From Ralstonia pickettii DTP0602 (GTDB lineage: Bacteria; Pseudomonadota; Gammaproteobacteria; Burkholderiales; Burkholderiaceae): a DNA stretch of 64,000 nucleotides. The notes below the pieces were generated by a model, which had not been told where the DNA came from, did not search any database, and worked only from the letters and a program-made list of their open reading frames with translations. Location: assembly GCA_000471925.1 (NCBI GenBank), contig CP006668.1, positions 2,108,001-2,172,000 of the forward strand, in the 5' to 3' direction. Positions 9,114 to 15,822 of this stretch are shown here, one piece after another (the stretch's first letter is position 1; each line of letters begins with the position of its first letter). Made by a program: the position numbers and the translations under genes.

Positions 9114-9145
9114 GCCGATGATGTTGCATATGCAACATCATCGGC
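9114..9145. promoter_or_regulatory. 32-bp perfect palindrome before the nitrilase gene
   Basis: A 32-bp sequence in which both 16-base halves are exact reverse complements, centred on 9129/9130. It contains the same GTTGCATATGCAAC core found before marR. It begins 9 bases after the marR stop and ends 51 bases before the nitrilase ATG. It may be a high-affinity MarR operator. It could also form a hairpin in RNA, but no T-run follows on the plus strand, which argues against a plus-strand terminator. Confidence 0.75.
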
Positions 9146-9196
9146 GTGTGAATGCCGGGACTTCAAGTCCCCTCCCCCGCAGAAACGGAGATCGCA

Positions 9197-10189
9197 ATGA
9201 AAGTCGTCAAAGCCGCAGCAGTGCAAATGAGCCCCGTCCTCTACAGCCGGGAAGCAACCGTCGACAAGGTCGTGCGCAAGATCCACGAGCTTGGCCGGCA
9301 GGGCGTGCAGTTCGCCACCTTCCCCGAGACCGTGGTGCCCTACTACCCGTACTTTTCCTTCGTGCAAAGTCCCCTGCAGAACATCGCGGGGCCCGAGCAG
9401 CGCAAGCTCATGGACCAGGCCGTGACGGTGCCGTCGCCCGCCACCGATGCGATCGGCGAAGCCGCCCGGCAGGCGGGCGTGGTGGTGTCCATCGGCGTCA
9501 ACGAGCGTGACGGCGGCACCCTGTACAACACGCAACTGCTCTTCGATGCCGATGGCACGCTGATCCAGCGGCGCCGCAAGATCTCTCCCACCTATCACGA
9601 GCGCATGATCTGGGGCCAGGGCGACGGCTCGGGCCTGCGCGCCGTCGACAGCAAGGTCGGCCGCATTGGCCAGCTGGCATGCTGGGAGCACTACAACCCG
9701 CTGGCGCGCTACGCGATGATGGCCGACGGCGAACAGATCCATTCGGCCATGTATCCGGGCTCGATCTTCGGCGACCTGTTCGCCCAACAGACGGAAATCA
9801 ACATCCGGCAGCATGCGCTGGAGTCGGCGTGCTTCGTCGTCAATGCCACGGCCTGGCTGGACGCCGACCAGCAGGCGCAGATCATGAAGGACACCGGCTG
9901 CGCCATCGGTCCGATCTCCGGCGGATGCTTCACCGCGATCGTGGCACCCGATGGCACCTTGCTGGGCGAACCGCTGCGCGCTGGTGAAGGCGAGGTCATC
10001 GCCGACCTCGACTTCACGCTAATCGACAGGCGCAAGCAGATGATGGACTCGCGCGGCCACTACAGCCGGCCGGAATTGCTGAGCCTGTTGATCGATCGCA
10101 CGCCCACCGCGCACGTTCACGAACGCGCAGCGCATCCCAAGTCAAGCGCGGAACCAGGCCCGGACGATCTGCGCACCACCGTTGCCTGA
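9197..10189 (+). CDS. nitrilase (Nit6803-like)
   Basis: A 330-residue carbon-nitrogen hydrolase that converts nitriles to carboxylic acids and ammonia. The catalytic triad is visible as Glu44 ([10 protein letters not shown]), Lys128 ([12 protein letters not shown]) and Cys162 ([14 protein letters not shown]). The wording around each resembles the cyanobacterial Nit6803 enzyme. The start at 9197 has GGAG 9 bases upstream and matches the family N-terminus; an in-frame codon at 9152 would add unrelated residues. It is the first structural gene after marR and the 32-bp palindrome and is followed after 50 bases by an NmrA-like gene. Relatives in the conserved Nit1C cluster lie with radical-SAM and acetyltransferase genes, which are absent here. 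Confidence 0.92.
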   Translation: MKVVKAAAVQMSPVLYSREATVDKVVRKIHELGRQGVQFATFPETVVPYYPYFSFVQSPLQNIAGPEQRKLMDQAVTVPSPATDAIGEAARQAGVVVSIGVNERDGGTLYNTQLLFDADGTLIQRRRKISPTYHERMIWGQGDGSGLRAVDSKVGRIGQLACWEHYNPLARYAMMADGEQIHSAMYPGSIFGDLFAQQTEINIRQHALESACFVVNATAWLDADQQAQIMKDTGCAIGPISGGCFTAIVAPDGTLLGEPLRAGEGEVIADLDFTLIDRRKQMMDSRGHYSRPELLSLLIDRTPTAHVHERAAHPKSSAEPGPDDLRTTVA

Positions 10190-10239
10190 GCATCGGTGCC
10201 GCCCGACATTTCCTTATCTGAATACCCGAGACGAAGACA

Positions 10240-11154
10240 ATGACCTCCACACATGACCGCCCTATCCTCGTAACCGGAGCCGCCGGCGCGATCGGCGCCA
10301 TCGGCCGCAACGTCACCGCCATGCTGCTCGACAAGGGGCACAAGGTACGCGCCCTGGTGCGCCAGGAAGATGAACGCGCTGAAGATCTGCGTCGCATCGG
10401 CGCCGAGGTCGTGCAGGGCGACCTGACCGACCTCGACTCGATGCATCGCGCCATCGAAGGTGTTTCGCGCATCTACTTTGGCATGTCGGTGTCGGCGGCT
10501 TATCTGGAAGCCACGATCAACACCGCCGCGGTTGCGCGCCACCACGGCGTTGAAGCCTTCGTGAATATGTCGCAGATGACGGTCACGCAGATGAGCATCA
10601 CGCAAACCACCGACAGCCCGCAACACAAGCTGCACTGGCTTGCCGAGCAGGCCCTGGCATGGTCCGGGCTGCCGGTCGTCACGGTGCGGCCTACGGTCTT
10701 CCTTGAAGGCTTCTTCCTGCGTCTCGCCGCCGCCGGCGTACGGGAACGCGACGAACTGGCGTTGCCGCTGAGCAGCAGCAGGACTTCACCGGTCTCGGCT
10801 GTCGATGTGGCGCACGCCGTTGCCGGGATCCTCGACAACCCGGCGCCACACATCGGCAATATCTATAACCTGACCGGACCTGAGTCGGCCGACCTGGAGC
10901 ATTACGCGCGCGTCTTTTCCGAGGCGCTCGGCAGGACGATCCACTATCGCGATGTACCGGTCGCGGCGTGGGCTGACAAGCTGCGGGAGGCGGGCGTGCC
11001 GGTACACCTGGTCAATCACCTTGCCGTGATGGCGGAGCTTCATGCGCAGGGGCGGTACGACCGTATGACTGACGACCTCATCAAGCTCACCGGCAAGACG
11101 CCGACGAGCATGCATGAGTTCGTGAAGCGCCATGCCGCTGAATTCACTGCTTGA
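10240..11154 (+). CDS. NmrA-like NAD(P)-binding protein
   Basis: A 304-residue atypical short-chain dehydrogenase of the NmrA/NAD(P)H-azoreductase-like group. The N-terminal nucleotide-binding motif reads VTGAAGAIGAIGRNV at residues 11-25, which looks like a GxxGxxG loop with a GAI duplication. VQGDLTD and TVRPTVFLEG follow at expected positions. The catalytic Tyr-x-x-x-Lys of classical members is not obvious. Such proteins either reduce small substrates or sense the NADPH/NADP ratio. Located 50 bases after the nitrilase gene on the same strand, it probably shares its transcript and MarR control. Confidence 0.85.
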   Translation: MTSTHDRPILVTGAAGAIGAIGRNVTAMLLDKGHKVRALVRQEDERAEDLRRIGAEVVQGDLTDLDSMHRAIEGVSRIYFGMSVSAAYLEATINTAAVARHHGVEAFVNMSQMTVTQMSITQTTDSPQHKLHWLAEQALAWSGLPVVTVRPTVFLEGFFLRLAAAGVRERDELALPLSSSRTSPVSAVDVAHAVAGILDNPAPHIGNIYNLTGPESADLEHYARVFSEALGRTIHYRDVPVAAWADKLREAGVPVHLVNHLAVMAELHAQGRYDRMTDDLIKLTGKTPTSMHEFVKRHAAEFTA

Positions 11155-11188
11155 TGGCAGCGATGCCCGGTAACGGCGTGGTGAAGGC

Positions 11189-11203
11189 GGCCGCATTGCG
11201 GCC
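11189..11203. terminator. weak GC hairpin between convergent genes
   Basis: GGCCGC-ATT-GCGGCC forms a six-pair stem between the NmrA-like gene and the convergent DSD1 gene. No T-run follows on either strand, so it is only a possible transcription pause or end signal. Confidence 0.25.
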
Positions 11204-11217
11204 CGGGCCGCGGCGCG

Positions 11218-12360
11218 TCAGCGGCTCAGCCCGCGCGCCTCGATCGCCCACACGGCCTCGATGCGCTCGCCGCGCACGCAGACATAGGCGTCGTGTAGGT
11301 TGACGGTCGGGTCGCAATGGCCCGGCACCAGCCACAGCTTCTCGCCGAGCAGGGTCTTGCTTTCGATCTCGCTGATTTGCAGCACCCCGTGCTCGTCGTT
11401 GGCCGCGGCATAGGTGAGGGCCCCGTCGGCGTCGCGCGGCCACACGTGCGGCAGGCCGGAATCGACCGCCACCGACTTGAGCCCGACATCGCAGACCGCC
11501 ACGCCCGGTCGCGCGGCACTCATCACCGTCGCGGCGACGAACAGCGAATGGAGCGGCTGCAGCGCGCCGTGCCATTCGATGGCGCCGTAGTGGCCGTCGA
11601 GAAACAGGTATGAACCCGGCTGGATCTCCGTATAAACGCCGCTGGCCAGGTCGAACTCCGCGGTACCGGTGCCGCCGCCGGTTACCACCGGGCAGCGCAG
11701 GCCGCGCGTCTCGAGCTCGCGCACATAGGCCGCGGTGGCCTGCGCCGCGCGCTGCGCCGCCTCGCCCCGCTGGCCCCACGCTTCGATATGCTGCACACCG
11801 CCGTGATAACCCTGCAGGCCGCCGAAGCGCAACGACTTCTGGGCGTCGATGGCCTCCACCAGCGCCAGCAGTTCGTCGGTGCTGGCAACACCGCAGCGGC
11901 CCTGCCCCACATCGACTTCCGGCAATACGTCGATGCGCACCCCGGCGCGCGCCGCGGCGGCGCCGATCTCGCGCACCTGCCGCACATCGTCGACGCAGAC
12001 CGACAGCCGCGTATGCGCGGCCAGCTCGGCCGCCATCGCGGCCTTGTCGGGGCCGATAAACTCGTTGCTCAGGTGGATGCTGCCAATGCCGGCGGCGGCA
12101 AACGGGTAAGCCTCGGACAGCTTCTGGCAGCAGATGCCCACCGCGCCCGCAGCCACCTGCCGCTCGGCGATGGCCACCGATTTGTGCGCCTTCGCATGCG
12201 GGCGCAGCGCCACGCTTGCGTTTGCCGCCAGTTCCGACATGCGCGCCAGGTTGGCCTCGAACGCATCGAGATCGATCAGCAGCGCGGGCGTGGCGAGCGC
12301 CGACAAGGCATGGCCCACAACCGCCGCCGGCGGCGGTTTCAAACCCCTGGTTTCATGCAT
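11218..12360 (-). CDS. DSD1-family PLP-dependent enzyme (D-serine/D-threonine lyase-like)
   Basis: A 380-residue fold-type III PLP enzyme related to eukaryotic-type D-serine dehydratase and D-threonine aldolase. The PLP lysine lies in RPHAKAHKS near residue 47. The phosphate-binding TGGGTGT lies about two-thirds along. The C-terminal GHCDPTVNLHD holds the His and Cys that bind zinc in this family. I chose the ATG at 12360, which follows AGGAG at ideal spacing; upstream open frame overlaps another reading frame. The start overlaps the end of a decayed oxidoreductase fragment by 8 bases. It is probably governed by the GntR gene at 13027. The substrate may be a 3-hydroxy-D-amino acid. Confidence 0.85.
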   Translation of the reverse strand: MHETRGLKPPPAAVVGHALSALATPALLIDLDAFEANLARMSELAANASVALRPHAKAHKSVAIAERQVAAGAVGICCQKLSEAYPFAAAGIGSIHLSNEFIGPDKAAMAAELAAHTRLSVCVDDVRQVREIGAAAARAGVRIDVLPEVDVGQGRCGVASTDELLALVEAIDAQKSLRFGGLQGYHGGVQHIEAWGQRGEAAQRAAQATAAYVRELETRGLRCPVVTGGGTGTAEFDLASGVYTEIQPGSYLFLDGHYGAIEWHGALQPLHSLFVAATVMSAARPGVAVCDVGLKSVAVDSGLPHVWPRDADGALTYAAANDEHGVLQISEIESKTLLGEKLWLVPGHCDPTVNLHDAYVCVRGERIEAVWAIEARGLSR

Positions 12361-12786
12361 ATTCACTCCTGGCCCGGCCGGCCCGCTTATGCAAGGCCGC
12401 GGCGAGCACGCGTGCGACGTGGACCGCTTCGGTGTCCGCGCCATCGTGGATCTGGTGGCGGCAACTGGTGTCGTCGGCCACCACGATAGCACCGGGCGCA
12501 CGCTTGCGCACTGCCGGCAGCAGGGACAGCTCGGCCATGGCCTGGGACGCGGCGCAATGCTCGGCCTCGCAGCCGAAGCTGCCGGCCATGCCGCAGCATG
12601 ACGACTTCACCGTCGATACCTTGAGCCCGGGGATCCAGCCGAGCACGGTCTGCACCGGTGTGAAGGCGTCGAAGGACTTCTGATGGCAGTGGCCGTGGAC
12701 CAGCACTTCGGCGCCCCCCTCCGCTGCGAGATCGATGTCGAGCGCCTCGGACAGGCCGTACAGCAGGTTGGTATTGGGCGTTTAGG
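12353..12786 (-). pseudogene. C-terminal fragment of an FAD/Fe-S oxidoreductase
   Basis: This frame encodes only the last 140 or so residues of a large FAD-linked oxidase with a C-terminal CCG (heterodisulfide-reductase-like) iron-sulfur domain. LVHGHCHQKSFDAF and KSSCCGMAGSFG are the second CCG motif. Full-length relatives are about 1000 residues, so most of the gene is missing. The frame opens directly after a TAA at about 12784, and no good start codon or ribosome site is present; a GTG at 12706 is the only candidate. The 3' end overlaps the DSD1 start by 8 bases, as expected of a former operon. I read it as the scar of a deletion that removed the dehydrogenase. Confidence 0.75.
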
Positions 12787-12862
12787 GCCAGTAGCCGTTC
12801 TGGTTGGCCTCGATGGAAATCGAGCTGGATAGTGGGTGCGCTGCCTCCCTATTTGAATTTGA

Positions 12863-12878
12863 ATTTTGCATTCAAAAT
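12863..12878. promoter_or_regulatory. inverted repeat upstream of the GntR gene
   Basis: ATTTTG-CATT-CAAAAT is a perfect six-base inverted repeat with a four-base spacer in an AT-rich stretch between the oxidoreductase remnant and the GntR gene. FadR-type regulators bind short palindromes of this size, so it is a plausible operator for the divergent unit. The adjacent ATTTGAATTTGAA (12851-12863) adds a tandem partial copy. Confidence 0.45.
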
Positions 12879-13026
12879 ACTTTAACAGAGCAAACCGGAA
12901 CAGCAGGTGGAATCTGGCGGGCGCAGCCTTGGCGTTTACCCGCGTATTCACACGGGATTCGCAACGCCGGCTGCACTCTCACGGCAATGCATTAGAATGC
13001 GATGGACGCCAATAAAAGGACATTGC

Positions 13027-13755
13027 ATGCAAAATTCCGACAGCGAGGATGCCGCGGCCGGTGCCCTGGTCCTGCCCAAAGTCATGCGCCAGCGGCTGCA
13101 CGACACCGTGGTCGACCATCTGCGCAACTTCATCGTCGAGGGCATATTGGCGCCGGGCATGAAGCTCAACGAGCGCGAGCTGTGCGAGACGCTGGGCATC
13201 TCGCGCACGCCGCTGCGCGAGGCGCTGAAGGTGCTGGCCGCCGAAGGGCTGATCGAGATCTCGCCCAACCGCGGCGCGAGCGTGTCACGGATGAGCGAGG
13301 CCGAGGCGTGGGAAACCTTCGAACTGATGAGCGGCCTCGAGGCCTTCGCCGGCGAACTGGCGTGCGAGCGCATCACGCCGCAGGAGCTGGCCGAGATCAA
13401 GGCGCTGCACTATGCGATGCTGGCCTGCCGCGCGCAGAACGACCTGCCCGGCTACTACAGCCGCAACCAGGAAATCCACGACCGCATCAATGAAGCCGCG
13501 CGCAACCAGATGCTGCGGCAGACTTACCTGAGCCTGAACCGGCGGCTCAAGGCGATGCGCTTCCGCTCCAACCACCAGACCGACAAGTGGGACCGCGCCG
13601 TGCACGACCATGAGGAAATGATCCGCGCCCTGGAAGCGCGCGACGGCAAGCGGCTGGCGGCCATCCTGCGCCAGCACCTGCTGGACAAGCGCGCCGCCGT
13701 GATGCAGATCCATCCCGATCCGATCGGCGGCGCGCCGGCCGTGCCGAACGCCTGA
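13027..13755 (+). CDS. GntR-family regulator (FadR/VanR subfamily)
   Basis: A 242-residue regulator. The winged helix occupies about residues 20-90, with the typical LNERELCETLGISRTPLREA recognition segment and NRGASVS wing. The FCD effector domain follows (residues 100-220), with Asp/His ligands in helices such as NQEIHDRIN and VHDHEEM. FCD regulators usually release DNA when an acid substrate or metal-bound ligand is present. AAAAGGA precedes the ATG at 13027; the open frame upstream to 12907 crosses the promoter and is rejected. It is divergent from the DSD1 gene and probably regulates it. Confidence 0.9.
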   Translation: MQNSDSEDAAAGALVLPKVMRQRLHDTVVDHLRNFIVEGILAPGMKLNERELCETLGISRTPLREALKVLAAEGLIEISPNRGASVSRMSEAEAWETFELMSGLEAFAGELACERITPQELAEIKALHYAMLACRAQNDLPGYYSRNQEIHDRINEAARNQMLRQTYLSLNRRLKAMRFRSNHQTDKWDRAVHDHEEMIRALEARDGKRLAAILRQHLLDKRAAVMQIHPDPIGGAPAVPNA

Positions 13756-13806
13756 AGTCCGGCGCCCAGCACGCTGGATGCCTTGGCCTTGCCTCCTGGC
13801 CTTGCC

Positions 13807-14523
13807 TTAGCGGCGCGTGGCCAGCAGCCGGTAGCCGCGGGCGCAATGCTCGGCAGCCGCCGCGCGGGCTTCGTCGGGATCGTCGAAGAGCCCGGCCTGG
13901 GCGATCAACGGCACCAGCACGGCCTCGCCCGATTCAGAACCGAGGAAGCGCCCGTCGCGGGCCTGGACGATATACAGCACATTGCCCGCGAGCTCGCCGA
14001 CCTCCTGCCATTGGCCGGCCGGCTGGCCAACGGACCGCTCGCGGCCCTGCCGGTCCTGGCTGGCGCCTTGTTCGCGGCCAGTTCCGTCGTCCTTGCCCCG
14101 TGCCACCTGGATATTGTTGTGGACCCCGGTGACGCCGAGCACAGCCTCGGCCATTTCCTCGATCCTGAACTTGACGTTGCGGTCGGCCACGGTGCCGGCC
14201 AGCGTGACGACGCCCGAGCCCACCTCGACGGTCACGTCCGAGACATTGTCGTCGGCGTGTGCCAGGCGCTCGCAGAGGTCGTCGCGGATGCTGGCGTCGG
14301 AGCGCTGGTAGTTCTTGGGCAAGCGGCGCGATGCCCACGGCGCGGCCCGCTCGGGCCGGTAGCTGTCATCCGGGCCTTCGCTGCCCTCCGCGCCATAGCG
14401 CGCCTGCCCGTAACCGAACGGCGAGCCGCCCGGGTTGCCGCCGCGCCGGCGGGTGTCGCCAGGTTCACCGTAGCCCCGGTGTCGCCACGTTTCCGTGATT
14501 TCGGACGGTGGATAGTCTTTCAT
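13807..14523 (-). CDS. BON-domain protein
   Basis: A 238-residue hydrophilic protein with one BON domain at about residues 80-140 (IRDDLCERLAHA...VEVGSGVVTLAGTV...AEAVLGVTGV). BON domains bind phospholipid or membrane surfaces and occur in stress and envelope proteins. The first 70 residues are rich in Arg, Gly, Tyr and Pro and look disordered. A C-terminal segment of about 60 residues (VLYIVQARDGRFLG...) resembles nothing I can name. No signal peptide is visible, so it appears cytoplasmic. GGAGG lies before the ATG at 14523. It converges with the GntR gene. Confidence 0.8.
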   Translation of the reverse strand: MKDYPPSEITETWRHRGYGEPGDTRRRGGNPGGSPFGYGQARYGAEGSEGPDDSYRPERAAPWASRRLPKNYQRSDASIRDDLCERLAHADDNVSDVTVEVGSGVVTLAGTVADRNVKFRIEEMAEAVLGVTGVHNNIQVARGKDDGTGREQGASQDRQGRERSVGQPAGQWQEVGELAGNVLYIVQARDGRFLGSESGEAVLVPLIAQAGLFDDPDEARAAAAEHCARGYRLLATRR

Positions 14524-14673
14524 GGATCGCCTCCGATCTGACGTCATTGCCTAGTATCGGTAGCATCAACCATGCCGTGCCTGGGGCCCGCTGCCGGGGT
14601 CGAGGACGCGTCGCGAATCGAAATTTTTACACAGCAGCGGCGACGCGCGCGCAACAACGCGCAGGCCTGCGCG

Positions 14674-15339
14674 CTACGCCGTGGCGCCTTCGGGGCGGTC
14701 CAGGTACTGCCCGACGATGCGGACCAGCAGCGACAACTTGCCGGTAAAGAAGTGATCCGCGCCTGGGACCACCACCACCGGCAGGTCCTGCGGCCGGGCC
14801 CAATCGAACAGCGCGCCGAGTCCCGCGCGCTCGTCCTGCTCGCCATGCACGAGCAGGCAGTCGGCAGGTACGGCTGGCGTGTCATAGCTGCGATGGCCCT
14901 TGACCGTGCCATACGGCGTACCGGCCAGCACCAGGTGCCGGATCGGCACACCCTGCGCCGCCAGCGTGGCGGCCACGTGCGCGATCACAAAGGCCCCGAA
15001 GGAGAAGCCTGCCAGCGCCAGCGGCAGGCCCGGATGGGTTTCGCGCAGGTGGGCGACGACGGCAAGCATGTCCTGCGCCTCGCCGCGGCCCTGGTCATGC
15101 TCGCCCGCCGAGCCTTCGACGCCCCGGAAATTCGGCCGCACGGTGAGGAAGCCGCGCGCGACCAGCGTCTTGGCCAGCTGGTGCGGCACCTTGTGCGTGG
15201 CCGACCCGCCCAGCAGCGGATGTGGATGCCCCACCACCGCAATGCCGCGCGGCGCGCCCCCGGGACGGTCGACCAGCATTTCGATCTGCCCGGCCTCGCC
15301 GCCGAGCTGTGCCTTTTCCGTGCGCGACGGAACTGCCAT
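14674..15339 (-). CDS. alpha/beta hydrolase (COG2945-like)
   Basis: A 221-residue cytoplasmic alpha/beta hydrolase of the short type often annotated as serine aminopeptidase S33 or dienelactone-like. Visible are the early GHPHPLLGGS oxyanion segment, the nucleophile elbow AGFSFGAF, the Asp in LVHGEQDE and the His in PGADHFFTGKL. The start at 15339 is supported by AAGGAG eight bases upstream; earlier in-frame codons run into the divergent promoter region. The natural ester or amide substrate is unknown. It is divergent from the MscS-type channel gene. Confidence 0.85.
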   Translation of the reverse strand: MAVPSRTEKAQLGGEAGQIEMLVDRPGGAPRGIAVVGHPHPLLGGSATHKVPHQLAKTLVARGFLTVRPNFRGVEGSAGEHDQGRGEAQDMLAVVAHLRETHPGLPLALAGFSFGAFVIAHVAATLAAQGVPIRHLVLAGTPYGTVKGHRSYDTPAVPADCLLVHGEQDERAGLGALFDWARPQDLPVVVVPGADHFFTGKLSLLVRIVGQYLDRPEGATA

Positions 15340-15822
15340 GCCGTCTCCTTGTGATAACGATGGGCCGCCTGTGGCCCGCAAAGCGAGATGGTAATGCGAT
15401 CGCGGCAATGGTGCCGGCCGGCTGCCCCGGGCTGTCCCCAACTCGCACGATCCCGCTAAAATTTTCGCGCGCGGTGCACCATGCGCCGCACCACAAGGCC
15501 GTGTGATCTGAACGCTTTCGTATAATTCCCGGGCTGCGGCGAGCCTGGATCCACCGGCCCTGCCGCCCTCGGTCAGCACACCTCGTGCCACGCATCCCGG
15601 CCTGCGGCGCAGCCCGCCGCGCTTCGTGCCCTGACCAGATTTCGCCGAAGCGGCGAGCCAGCGAGTGGCCCGCCCTTCCCGTGTTCATCGCCGGTGTCCC
15701 GGCAGTACCCGCATCCCGATCGCCGCTGCGCTGCGCAGCCCCCGCACACACCGCCTTGCCAGCGCGATCCCTTGCCGATGCCGGACCAGCCGGAAGCCGT
15801 CACCATCCGACGAGATTCCGCC
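15340..15822. promoter_or_regulatory. 483-bp divergent intergenic region with a consensus -10
   Basis: The stretch separates the hydrolase from the mechanosensitive channel. It contains a perfect TATAAT (15521-15526) on the plus strand and a TAAAAT further left at about 15458. If the TATAAT is used, the channel mRNA carries a leader of roughly 290 bases. The leader is GC-rich and holds no protein or RNA family I recognise. Confidence 0.4.

Noticed and set aside
13786..13808. Possible terminator in repeated GGCCTTGCC sequence between gntR and the BON gene
   Set aside because: The two copies are direct, not inverted, repeats and cannot form a stem.
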